Translations under genes and position numbers: made by a program
The notes under the pieces: model-generated
The model's input: only the letters and a program-made list of their open reading frames with translations
What the model was told of the DNA's origin: nothing
Databases searched by the model: none
Shown here: piece after piece, positions 54,612 through 62,187 of the stretch
How the letters are laid out: each line of letters begins with the position of its first letter
Numbering within the stretch: the stretch's first letter is position 1
Assembly (NCBI RefSeq): GCF_016889765.1
Contig: NZ_CP069533.1
Coordinates: 1,178,001-1,242,000, forward strand
Direction of reading: 5' to 3'
DNA: 64,000 nt
DNA from: Corynebacterium minutissimum
GTDB lineage: Bacteria > Actinomycetota > Actinomycetes > Mycobacteriales > Mycobacteriaceae

Positions 54612-54822
54612 AGCGATGACCAGCATTTCGTTGCACAAACTCAATCAACGTTCTTGCCGCATAGTGCAAGCGGTGGCTGCCGGAATCTTGAGCCACAACC
54701 CGGAGCCGTTCTCACCGCCAACCGCCACAGCCCCACAACTAGGTAACACAGACTATCTACCTTCTGGGACCGACGTTGTTTCGTTACTGGACCGAGAAGA
54801 CCGCTTGTGACGATTTATGCGG

Positions 54823-54873
54823 CTACTTCGGCACAAGCATGCACGCATCCAAAAGCGCCGAGGATTTAGCCAC
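54823..54873 (-). pseudogene. Truncated PIN-domain toxin
   Basis: Directly after, and overlapping by 8 bp, the antitoxin-like gene, a GTG at 54873 opens VAKSSALLDACMLVPK and then a stop. SALLDAC(V/M)LVP is the first strand of PIN-domain (VapC-type) toxins, with the first catalytic Asp present. Nothing recognisable of the remaining 130 or so residues follows, so the toxin has been lost. Confidence 0.65.
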
Positions 54874-55213
54874 GCCGCGCCTTCTCTGTCACTTCCTTAC
54901 GGGCGTCCTTGAGGATCTGAGCAATGTCAGCCGCACCAACAGTATCCGCGCCATATGCACCAGCACTTTGCGCCTCCGAGACTAGCTCTCGCAGCGCTTT
55001 ACGGCGTTCAGTCCGCTGCTCCTCTCGGTAGTGCAATAAGTCAACAAGCTTGACTCTCCTATGCCTGCCACCTGTGGTGCGCTCGAACGGTATCGCTCCA
55101 TCCTCGAGCTTCTTCACCAAAGTTGGCCTACTAATACTCAGGAAGTCTGCTGCTTCCTGCGTTGTGAGCAACTGGTCCACCGGTGCCACAGTAATAGCCT
55201 TTCCTTGACGCAT
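54866..55213 (-). CDS. Excisionase-type HTH protein, probable orphan antitoxin
   Basis: This 115-residue protein has a MerR/Xis-like helix-turn-helix at about 15-60 (LLTTQEAADFLSISRPTLVKKLEDG, then RTTGGRHRRVKLVDLL). The helical C-terminus would hold the toxin. Such proteins precede PIN-domain toxins in actinobacteria, and a 16-codon PIN start overlaps its end here. With the toxin gone it may persist as an autoregulator or anti-addiction gene. Confidence 0.8.
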   Translation of the reverse strand: MRQGKAITVAPVDQLLTTQEAADFLSISRPTLVKKLEDGAIPFERTTGGRHRRVKLVDLLHYREEQRTERRKALRELVSEAQSAGAYGADTVGAADIAQILKDARKEVTEKARRG

Positions 55214-55254
55214 CGCACTAACAACCTTCGAAAGGGTGCCCCCGGAAGGGCGCT

Positions 55255-55635
55255 TTAGACCTTCTTCACCACAGCAGGCTTCAGCTTCATCGCGCCAAAG
55301 CCGTCAATCCGGCAATCGATGTTGTGGTCTTCCTGGCCTGTGCCGGCATCAAAATTAAGGCGAATACCGCGCACCTTGGTGCCGGACTTCAGTGGCTGCT
55401 GCGCGCCTTTGACCTTGAGGGTTTTGGTGATGGTGACGGTGTCGCCGTCGGCAAGCGCATTGCCCACTGAATCCACGATGGTGAGGGCGGCTGCCTCCGC
55501 GGGCGAGGCTTCGACAGCGTCGGCGGAGAACTCGTGCGCGCACTCCGGGCAGACGATGAGCGGCGGCATTTCGTAGGTGTATTCGGAGGAACATTCGGGG
55601 CAAGGTGGCAAAGTTGTGCCTGCAGCGTCAGTCAT
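55255..55635 (-). CDS. PhnA/YjdM-like zinc-ribbon protein
   Basis: This 126-residue protein has an N-terminal zinc ribbon (PPCPECSSEYTY, then IVCPECAHEF) and the PhnA domain (ALADGDTVTITKTLKVKG, GTKVRGIRLN, CRIDGFGAMKLKPAVVKKV). The latter shape is typical of YjdM. Despite the old PhnA name the family's role is unclear. The ATG at 55635 is chosen because the protein starts with the zinc ribbon there. Confidence 0.88.
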   Translation of the reverse strand: MTDAAGTTLPPCPECSSEYTYEMPPLIVCPECAHEFSADAVEASPAEAAALTIVDSVGNALADGDTVTITKTLKVKGAQQPLKSGTKVRGIRLNFDAGTGQEDHNIDCRIDGFGAMKLKPAVVKKV

Positions 55636-55694
55636 AAGGAACAGTCTATCCCGCGTGGCGCAAAAAGATGATCCTTCTCTCATTCCTTTGATTG

Positions 55695-55711
55695 ATACCC
55701 GGGTGGGGTAT
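55695..55711. promoter_or_regulatory. CsoR-type copper operator upstream of cueP
   Basis: ATACCC-GGGTG-GGGTAT, 17 bp with perfect 6-bp arms and a 5-bp centre, has the format of CsoR operators such as that of Bacillus copZA. It lies 41 bp before the cueP start and overlaps a likely -10 (TATAGG or TAGGAT). Copper-induced derepression of cueP is the natural reading. The regulator is not encoded in this window. Confidence 0.7.
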
Positions 55712-55751
55712 AGGATTATGGCACACCCAATCGGATTCATTCGAAAGAACT

Positions 55752-56360
55752 ATGAAACGTCTTATTTCTCTCACTGCCGCATGTGCCGCAGCTATCACCC
55801 TGTCCGCCTGCTCCACCGAGAGCCCCGTTCAGAGCGAAGCCTCCAAGAGCGACGCTGCCACCACCGAGGTCCAGCAGGTCTCCGCCGAGGAGATCCAGGC
55901 CGAGTTCGACCTTGAAGGATTGGACGGCCCGGAGATCATCGACAAGCTGGATCGCATGCCCAAGGAGGAGCGCAATCGCGATCTTCACGCTTCCGTGCGC
56001 CCGAACGAGTTGATCCTCACCGCCGAGCAGGGCCAGGCCTCCCTACCCCTGCCGGAGGACAAGTTCTACGTCTCCATCGCACCGTATGTCTCTGCTACCC
56101 ACGATTGTTTCAACCACTCCCTGACCACCTGCACCGGTGAGCTCGGCAAGGAAGACATCCACGTCACCATCACCGATGACGAAGGAAACGAGCTGGTCAA
56201 CGAAGACACCACGACCTTTGACAACGGCTTCATTGGTTACTGGCTGCCCGCCGACAAGAAGGGCACCATCACCATCAAGCAGGACGGCAAGACCGGTGAG
56301 GTTCCCCTGGATACCTCTGACGAAGGCGGTACCTGCGTGACCACGCTGCAGATGGCATAA
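55752..56360 (+). CDS. cueP: CueP-family copper-binding lipoprotein
   Basis: This 202-residue protein has a signal peptide with lipobox (ITLSACS, Cys20). The mature part contains the CueP signature CFNHSLTTCTGELGKEDIHV, whose Cys/His ligands bind copper, and a late Cys in EGGTCVTTLQMA. In Salmonella CueP is the main periplasmic copper store and supports copper supply to superoxide dismutase. Here the lipid anchor would hold it outside the membrane. A CsoR-type operator precedes it. Confidence 0.92.
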   Translation: MKRLISLTAACAAAITLSACSTESPVQSEASKSDAATTEVQQVSAEEIQAEFDLEGLDGPEIIDKLDRMPKEERNRDLHASVRPNELILTAEQGQASLPLPEDKFYVSIAPYVSATHDCFNHSLTTCTGELGKEDIHVTITDDEGNELVNEDTTTFDNGFIGYWLPADKKGTITIKQDGKTGEVPLDTSDEGGTCVTTLQMA

Positions 56361-56378
56361 TCTGCCCATTCACTCACC

Positions 56379-56415
56379 ACGGTGAATCCCACCTCCTGGG
56401 GTTCACCGTTTGTCG
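56379..56415 (+). terminator. Terminator of cueP
   Basis: ACGGTGAATCCC (56379-56390) pairs with GGGGTTCACCGT (56398-56409) through 12 bp including one G-T pair, with a 7-nt loop, followed by TTTGTCGTTGTT. It lies 19 bp after the cueP stop. Confidence 0.75.
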
Positions 56416-56575
56416 TTGTTAAGGTAGCTTCGCCGTGCTTGCCGACGCCGCCCGGAAAGAGCGCTTTCACACCCACGCTTAAATTTCCCTGGCGTTTACC
56501 CGTCCGTAGCCTTGCCGACATCCGCACTCACTACGGTTCTTCAGTGGATTCAGGCCATGCACACAAAAGATGGCC

Positions 56576-56839
56576 CTACAAAGAAAACTCTGCCAAGCAG
56601 TCGTACAAGAAGTCCATCAATGTCGTGGCATCATCCGAACGGAACAACTCATCAAGGGCAAGGTTGAACTCCAATCTTCTCGCCTTAGGGATATTCAATG
56701 CCGTATAACCGCAACTCATCAACTGACCAAATGCGAGGAAAAGCGATGTCTTGAGACATCGATCCTCTGCGACTTTTCCGCACCGAAGTGACGGCTGCTG
56801 AAAATAAGCCCGCATACGGGGCACAATCTCGGCCCGCAC
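56576..56839 (-). CDS. Orphan small frame, possible gene remnant
   Basis: An 87-codon frame whose second half reads like protein (LAFGQLMSCGYTALNIP, ARRLEFNLALDELFRSDD, then TLMDFLYDCLAEFSL). No ribosome-binding site is obvious and the family is unknown. The surrounding 56416-56930 has lower GC than its neighbours and no other gene I can support, so this may be debris of an acquired element. Confidence 0.25.
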   Translation of the reverse strand: MRAEIVPRMRAYFQQPSLRCGKVAEDRCLKTSLFLAFGQLMSCGYTALNIPKARRLEFNLALDELFRSDDATTLMDFLYDCLAEFSL

Positions 56840-56933
56840 AGCTCCCTGTCCCGCGAAGTATCCGTGACGTTGCGGCTACCCGATTTTCGGGCACCAGCCC
56901 ACAGCCCTGGATCTCACACACCTGTCACTGTCG

Positions 56934-56988
56934 TTCACGGTGAATAAGGGCGAAAAATTTCAAATTTCTGGCCCTTATCTACCGTGAA
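56934..56988. repeat. Palindromic intergenic element, copy C
   Basis: TTCACGGT (56934-56941) pairs with ACCGTGAA (56981-56988) and ATAAGGGC (56944-56951) with GCCCTTAT (56971-56978), with a 2-nt mismatch between the stems. The loop contains AAAAATTTCAAATTTCT, close to the loops of copies A and B although the stems differ. It lies about 110 bp upstream of the next gene. Confidence 0.55.
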
Positions 56989-57097
56989 TGTAGCCTCAAG
57001 CCTGAATGCCGGTTCCGAAAACGAAAAGTCTCGAGACTTCACACGCTCCCACCAGCCACATGGCAACCGCACCCCGCTGTGTCCTATGATGAGGAAA

Positions 57098-59626
57098 ATG
57101 AGCGCGGAGATTTATTCACTTCCAACTACGCCACTGGTAACCAGCGAGTACATCGAGCAGGGCCCCCGGCTGTCCCTGCGTCGCGGCAGCAATATTCTCA
57201 CGCTTCAGCTGCCCGCCACCTTCCCGGAAGCAGAACTCACCGATCCCCGCTGGGTCGTCCAATCGCATTTCATTGATCGCCCACACACGCTGCGTGAATT
57301 CGCCACCGAAGAGCCGCTGGAAGTCGGCATCCCGGGGCCTTTTACCCGCATCGAGGTCACCCTGCGCGATGGCGATGAGAACCTCATCGAGACCGTCACC
57401 TTTACCGGCATCACCGATGAGGCGCCGTTTATCGTCTATGACCGCACCACGCTCATCGCGCCGCAGGGCACGCTCGAGGCCGCTGAGCCGCTCGGCATCT
57501 GGGCCGGCTGGGAAGTGGGCCCGCTGCCGGATCAGGTCAGGGTGCCGCAGAGGGAACCGGTGGACGTCGCCAAGCACGGCGATTTTGAGTGGGACTTTGG
57601 CGTAGCCATCCTGCCCAACGCCCGCGGCCTCGATAACGAGCCTATTTTTACTCAATCCCCACGCGTGCACCTCATCGCGGAAGGGGAGTGGCGCCTCGAC
57701 CTCACCTACGCACCCCTCGGCGGTGAGCAGGAGGAGATTTCGGAGCAGACCTTTGAGCCAGGAATCGCCGAACCTTTCCCCAGTGATCTCTACGAAGACC
57801 CCTGGGTAGGGCGCTACAAGGTCTCCCTGTACCGCGACGACGAACTCGTTGATGTCCGCTTCATCTCCCTCGCCGAGGGCCTCCACATGCGCGCGAGCAA
57901 CGAGGGCCCGCGCGGCATGGATTTCCGCATCATCGATGCCCTGGGCGCACACTCAGCCTTCAGCTACACGTTGGCCTCCCCACCAAAGAAGCCCATCGCA
58001 CTGGAGAAGGGCCTGCGCACCTTTGAGGAGACCGAGGTCTCGCGCCGCGAGGTCGTGGCCAGTGATGCCGGGTACGAGCTCGAGTTCGACGTCTGGCCCG
58101 AAGCCCTGTTTAGCCGCGTCAAGCGCATTGGCTTAGAGCCCACGGAGCACTCCGACAAACCGGTTATTTTTGCAGGCCAGCTCGATCAGGACGATATGTT
58201 TACCGTCCATTCGCCGCGCCCGTTGCCGCTGGCGAAGTTCGTCACCATTGACGGTCGCCAGAAGATCAAGGAGCTGGCGCGCACCTCGAAGACCACGCAG
58301 GCGGTCACGAACCTCGCCGTTCCGAATGCTGCCTTGGCCAATGCCGTGCGCAAGCAGCCTTCTGCGGAGCTTTTCCTCATGTGGTCCACGCTGTCCTACG
58401 AGGACTACCTGGATTCCCTGCCGGAAGAGGAGCGCGCCGCCCACGAGGCCCGCAGCTTGGAGCGCCGCATTGTGGAATACGAAGCTTCGGCTTCGACCAG
58501 CCTCATCTATGCTGCCTTGGCCACGGTGCGCAAGACCCCATTGGTCAGCCGTGGTCTGCTCGGTGATGGGGAAGTGATCATCGAGCAGAACGTGGATCCC
58601 CAGGTAGATTTGGTGGGCTGGGCATGGCCTTTGGCCAACCCCACTGTTTCCCCAACCCAGCTCACTCCGACAGAGAATGGTTTCGAGCTGCCTGCCAACC
58701 TCCTCGAGCAAGGCTCGCTGCTTGTCGACGTCCGCGAGCTCAACCCCACCTCGAACCTCACCGCCCCCGCCCGACCATCGAGTGCATCCATCGTCGTGAC
58801 CCCGGAGGGCGCCGAACCGGCCCGCGCTTCCAAAGACTGGACACCGGAGGAGCTGTGGGGCGCCTTCCGCGCGCTGCACGTGCTGTCTCAGCGCAGCCCG
58901 AACCCGAAGCTGCAGGCGATGTTCGACGACATCATCGACCGCCTGCGCGCCAACCCGGAGGCAGCGCTCCACGCCCTCGCGCGCACCGGCGTCAGCGTGA
59001 ACCAGCAGGCTCGCGCCATAGCGCGTACCCGACTCTTCCACTCGCCACTCGAGTCCGACATGGAGCAAAGCGCTGACCACTACCTGGATCTTCTCCTCGA
59101 TCCTTCCGCCAGCGAGAATCCCAAGCTCACGGCTGTGCGCGACAGCGGCGCGGACGGCCTGACCCGCCCAATGCTCCTCAATGCAGCAACGGTTCACAGC
59201 CCAACCCCGAATGTTGATGACCTCATGGGGGAGGCCGCCCGCGTCGCCGCCCTCCGCGAGTGTTTCGCCAACAACGGCGCCCTCGATGCGCTGGGCACCA
59301 TCGAGCATCTGCGCAAGGACGCCACAGCACTCGCGTCGGTGGTGCAGAATGCCGGCGTGGACATGTCGATTAGCCATACCCTCGTGGCCTTGGGCGCCTT
59401 TGCCAGCGGAAATACCGCAGACGAGCTCAATGCCGCTGCTTGGATGCCCTATATCTCCTATGCCTTCGCCCTGGCTTCCCGCGCCGCGGCGAACGACATC
59501 ATCATGGAAAGCCCCCTGCTCAAGGAAGATATGCCCATGCTTGCCGACGTCCTCCCCCTCGCCCCTCGCCTCTTCTTCTACGACCTCGTGACCGCGGAGG
59601 CCCTCTTTCATAATCGCGACGTATAA
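57098..59626 (+). CDS. Large protein of unknown function
   Basis: This 842-residue soluble acidic protein has no signal peptide or membrane helix. The first half looks beta-rich (LRRGSNILTLQLPATFPEAEL, then FTRIEVTLRDGDENLIETVTF), with several repeats of strand-turn-strand suggesting immunoglobulin-like modules. The C-terminal third is helical (EELWGAFRALHVLSQRSPNP; LFFYDLVTAEALFHNRDV). I chose the ATG at 57098 after GATGAGGAAA; ATGs at 57086 and 57089 are alternatives. A 503-codon frame on the opposite strand is a GC-rich shadow. Confidence 0.8.
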   Translation: MSAEIYSLPTTPLVTSEYIEQGPRLSLRRGSNILTLQLPATFPEAELTDPRWVVQSHFIDRPHTLREFATEEPLEVGIPGPFTRIEVTLRDGDENLIETVTFTGITDEAPFIVYDRTTLIAPQGTLEAAEPLGIWAGWEVGPLPDQVRVPQREPVDVAKHGDFEWDFGVAILPNARGLDNEPIFTQSPRVHLIAEGEWRLDLTYAPLGGEQEEISEQTFEPGIAEPFPSDLYEDPWVGRYKVSLYRDDELVDVRFISLAEGLHMRASNEGPRGMDFRIIDALGAHSAFSYTLASPPKKPIALEKGLRTFEETEVSRREVVASDAGYELEFDVWPEALFSRVKRIGLEPTEHSDKPVIFAGQLDQDDMFTVHSPRPLPLAKFVTIDGRQKIKELARTSKTTQAVTNLAVPNAALANAVRKQPSAELFLMWSTLSYEDYLDSLPEEERAAHEARSLERRIVEYEASASTSLIYAALATVRKTPLVSRGLLGDGEVIIEQNVDPQVDLVGWAWPLANPTVSPTQLTPTENGFELPANLLEQGSLLVDVRELNPTSNLTAPARPSSASIVVTPEGAEPARASKDWTPEELWGAFRALHVLSQRSPNPKLQAMFDDIIDRLRANPEAALHALARTGVSVNQQARAIARTRLFHSPLESDMEQSADHYLDLLLDPSASENPKLTAVRDSGADGLTRPMLLNAATVHSPTPNVDDLMGEAARVAALRECFANNGALDALGTIEHLRKDATALASVVQNAGVDMSISHTLVALGAFASGNTADELNAAAWMPYISYAFALASRAAANDIIMESPLLKEDMPMLADVLPLAPRLFFYDLVTAEALFHNRDV

Positions 59627-59655
59627 CCGCGTGGGGTGTGCCACAATGGGTGGGC

Positions 59656-60306
59656 ATGAAGGTTATCTCCACGAACGTCGCTGTCCGCCGCCCGGAGCCG
59701 CACGGGCGGCACGAGTACACGGGCATCGATAAGCAGCCACGCCCTTTCCTTGACCTGGAGATACCCGGTCCCAACTACGGTGACGGCTCCGGCGTGGTGG
59801 GGGATTCGATTGGTGACCACGCCCACCACGGCGGTGCCGAGAAGGCCGTCTACGCTTATGCCCGTGAGGAGCTCGATCACTGGGAGGGTGCGCTCAACCG
59901 TGTACTGCGTGATGGCTACTTCGGGGAGAACCTCACCACTGAGGGCATCTCCTGGCCGAATATGTTCATCAACCAGCGGATTCAGGTGGGGGAGTGCGTG
60001 CTCGAGGTTTCCATCCCGCGCACGCCCTGCGCCACCTTCTCCGGCTGGATGGACGAGCCGGGCTGGCTGAAGTCCTTCACGGAGCGCGGCGATTGCGGCT
60101 CCTACCTGCGCATCATCGAGCCCGGCCGAATCAACCCTGGCGATGAGATTACGCTTATCGGCCGCCCCGACCATGACATCACCATGGGCATGGCCTTCGC
60201 GGCCAAGATGGGGGACAAGGAGCTGGCCCGGCGCGTCGTGGACGCTGGCTGCCTCGCTGCCGTCCATCATGACCAGCTGGTTAAGAGCCTGCAATCCCGC
60301 GGTTAG
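59656..60306 (+). CDS. MOSC domain-containing protein
   Basis: This 216-residue protein of the YiiM type has HGGAEKAVYAYAREELDHWE near residue 60, FGENLTTEGI and the presumed catalytic Cys in IPRTPCATFSGW. MOSC proteins carry sulfur or handle molybdenum-cofactor chemistry; YiiM relatives reduce N-hydroxylated bases. The ATG at 59656 lies 29 bp after the previous gene. Its 3' end overlaps the convergent AlbA_2 gene by 26 bp. Confidence 0.9.
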   Translation: MKVISTNVAVRRPEPHGRHEYTGIDKQPRPFLDLEIPGPNYGDGSGVVGDSIGDHAHHGGAEKAVYAYAREELDHWEGALNRVLRDGYFGENLTTEGISWPNMFINQRIQVGECVLEVSIPRTPCATFSGWMDEPGWLKSFTERGDCGSYLRIIEPGRINPGDEITLIGRPDHDITMGMAFAAKMGDKELARRVVDAGCLAAVHHDQLVKSLQSRG

Positions 60307-61840
60307 CTAGCCATTCATAGGTTGTCGCTTGTGAGCCGCGCGTACCATCCATACGCACGAATCGTGCCTTCACCAGTGACTTCAGCGCATATCGGACCTG
60401 CGCTCGAGTGAGGTTTGTGGCTGTTTCTATTTCACCAATGGACAGGGGTTGTGCCGCCGCACTCAGCGCCTCCGCTACGCGCGGGGCGTTGACTCCTAGG
60501 CCATCCACGTTCGCTGGTGCGTCCACTCGTCGTTGCGATTCGATGCGGGATTCCTCCTTGCGTAGTGGCTCCCAGGTACGGGCTTCTCCACGCGTGTCCG
60601 GCCGCCACATCTTCACCGTAAATTGCACACCGGAATCTATCAGGTCAGGCTCCGGCAGTCCTTGCTCTCGCGCGGCATCCAACATGAGCTGCACGCCGCC
60701 GCCTTCGCCCTCAATGACAAAAGAGCCATCGTCTGCTTTGAGATATCGGCACAGTCTATAGAGCCGCTGGTTAATCTCCTGGCGCGCCAGATCTCTCGAC
60801 TTCAGCTGCTCTACCGTCAGATCACGCAGGCCACCTGGGCTGAAGATGACCATCTTGTCCGGTAGTAAGCGGACATCAATCGATTTACCCGCACCCAACG
60901 TGTTTGGCCCAAGATCACGGTGCACCAGTGCATTCGCCACGGCCTCTCGAATGGCCGAAAGGGGAAGTTCAGGAACTTCCACCATTGATCCATCCTCTCG
61001 ATATCGCCGTACGGCGGCTAAACGTTGCCTTACCCAATCCATTACCGAGTTCAACAGCACCGGGACGGGCCCCTCAAAGGTCTCCAACCCCAACACTCGC
61101 CCGTGCTTCGAACCATTCGGTAGCCTTACCGCCACTGTTACTGCTAAGGAGGGAAAATGTCCTTGAGGATAGAAACCCAGCGCATACAGGCCAGCAAGCG
61201 TCAGCTCTCCAGTCGCGGTCGTCACCGCTAGTGCCCGTAAGACGTCCTCATCTTGAGTAAGTCCCGATAGTCGCCGATTCTTTCTCCGCGCCTGAACCAA
61301 GAAATCTTCCACCACGGCGCGGTCCAAGTCCGCGATACTCGTGCCTTCCACAATCGTCGTGTCATAGGACACTGCCTCTTCGGCATGCAGCTTCGCTACG
61401 TCCATCATGCGTAGCTCGGAGGCACTCATACGATAATCCCCATCAGCCATTCGAAGATACGCTTCTCCCCTGTAGATAGCAGGCTTATAAATGATCGGAA
61501 GACCCGTAACCTCCGCAATCACAACATGCGTGCCATCTATTGCCACACTGTCGGTATGCACTGTGACTGGAGGGGTGATGGCATGACGCGCCTGAGAGGC
61601 CAGAGCAGCCTCCATCTCCGAAGGATTCTCAATGCCAGTGACAATGAAGCCTTCTTTCTCATTGACACCGAGAATGATAAGACCGCCACTCGGCATGTTT
61701 GCGAACGCGCACAATGTCTGCGGTAGAGAGTCCGGAATGCCCCCTTGAGCGGTTTTGACCTCGACTGTTGTTGAATCACCGCCGCGCAATTCAAGCTCAG
61801 CCAATAGCTCTCTCAGCTGATTCTCGGACCAATTGTTCAC
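60281..61840 (-). CDS. AlbA_2/HATPase_c_4 ATP-binding regulator
   Basis: This is a 519-residue protein. The AlbA_2 (Schlafen-like) domain is at about 15-150 (STTVEVKTAQGGIPDSLPQ, CAFANMPSGGLIILGVNE). The middle region includes AIREAVANALVHRDL, where the ATPase-fold N box sits, and EGEGGGVQLMLDAAREQGLPEPD. The C-terminal winged helix (about 440-515) contains IGEIETATNLTRAQVRYALKSLVKARFV. The family is usually called a putative transcriptional regulator; its biochemical role is unclear. A repeat array 25 bp upstream suggests autoregulation. Confidence 0.88.
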   Translation of the reverse strand: MNNWSENQLRELLAELELRGGDSTTVEVKTAQGGIPDSLPQTLCAFANMPSGGLIILGVNEKEGFIVTGIENPSEMEAALASQARHAITPPVTVHTDSVAIDGTHVVIAEVTGLPIIYKPAIYRGEAYLRMADGDYRMSASELRMMDVAKLHAEEAVSYDTTIVEGTSIADLDRAVVEDFLVQARRKNRRLSGLTQDEDVLRALAVTTATGELTLAGLYALGFYPQGHFPSLAVTVAVRLPNGSKHGRVLGLETFEGPVPVLLNSVMDWVRQRLAAVRRYREDGSMVEVPELPLSAIREAVANALVHRDLGPNTLGAGKSIDVRLLPDKMVIFSPGGLRDLTVEQLKSRDLARQEINQRLYRLCRYLKADDGSFVIEGEGGGVQLMLDAAREQGLPEPDLIDSGVQFTVKMWRPDTRGEARTWEPLRKEESRIESQRRVDAPANVDGLGVNAPRVAEALSAAAQPLSIGEIETATNLTRAQVRYALKSLVKARFVRMDGTRGSQATTYEWLANRGIAGS

Positions 61841-61864
61841 GATGAATACCCGTCCTCAATATTA

Positions 61865-61955
61865 ACAATGACGGTTCAATGCTAACGTCATCCCCCTTCA
61901 ATGACAAGATTTCTCATTGATCTTCTCATTGAGGTGTCATTGACGTTCTCGTTGA
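61865..61955. repeat. TCANTGA repeat array upstream of the AlbA_2 gene
   Basis: Perfect heptamers occur at 61898 (TCAATGA), 61914, 61926 and 61937 (TCATTGA). Single-mismatch copies occur at 61865 (ACAATGA), 61876 (TCAATGC) and 61949 (TCGTTGA). TCANTGA is palindromic around its central base. Most intervals are 11-12 bp, one helical turn. The array covers the promoter region of the AlbA_2 gene and resembles an operator for cooperative binding. Confidence 0.65.
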
Positions 61956-62013
61956 GGCTGAATTATGACCCTGAAACCCCGCATGTTTAAGAGTTATCTA
62001 GCACCTAAACCCC

Positions 62014-62050
62014 AATGAGTGGTTGGATAAGAGTTATCCAACCACTCATT
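62014..62050. other. Perfect 17-bp inverted repeat
   Basis: AATGAGTGGTTGGATAA (62014-62030) and its exact complement (62034-62050) are separated by GAG. On the minus strand it lies about 140 nt downstream of the zeta toxin stop and is followed by GGGGTTT, so it could be a terminator. It could also be a recombination or protein-binding site. A direct repeat TAAGAGTTATC occurs at 61988-61998 and 62028-62038. The rest of 61841-62187 holds the array and at most a 44-codon fragment reading LTNGQPLADDILNLLDLA. Confidence 0.6.
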
Positions 62051-62187
62051 TACTGTTTGACGAATGGACAACCTCTAGCAGACGACATCCTCAACCTACT
62101 CGACCTCGCAGACCGTCAGCTCGCCAGCAGCCGCTTCGACACGAGGCTCTCACCGCCTACTGGGCGCGCAGTTCCACGGGCACAGCC

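Noticed and set aside
54616..54810. 64-codon plus-strand frame after the small membrane frame
   Set aside because: No ribosome-binding site and no protein-like composition; it overlaps the debris region behind the truncated PIN gene.
58133..59644. 503-codon open frame on the minus strand
   Set aside because: It lies fully opposite the 842-residue gene, is rich in Gly/Arg/Val in the manner of GC-rich antisense frames, and has no family features.
61865..61955. Possible CRISPR or replication iterons
   Set aside because: The unit is 7 bp with 4-9 bp between copies, too short for CRISPR, and there is no replication gene nearby; operator array is the better reading.
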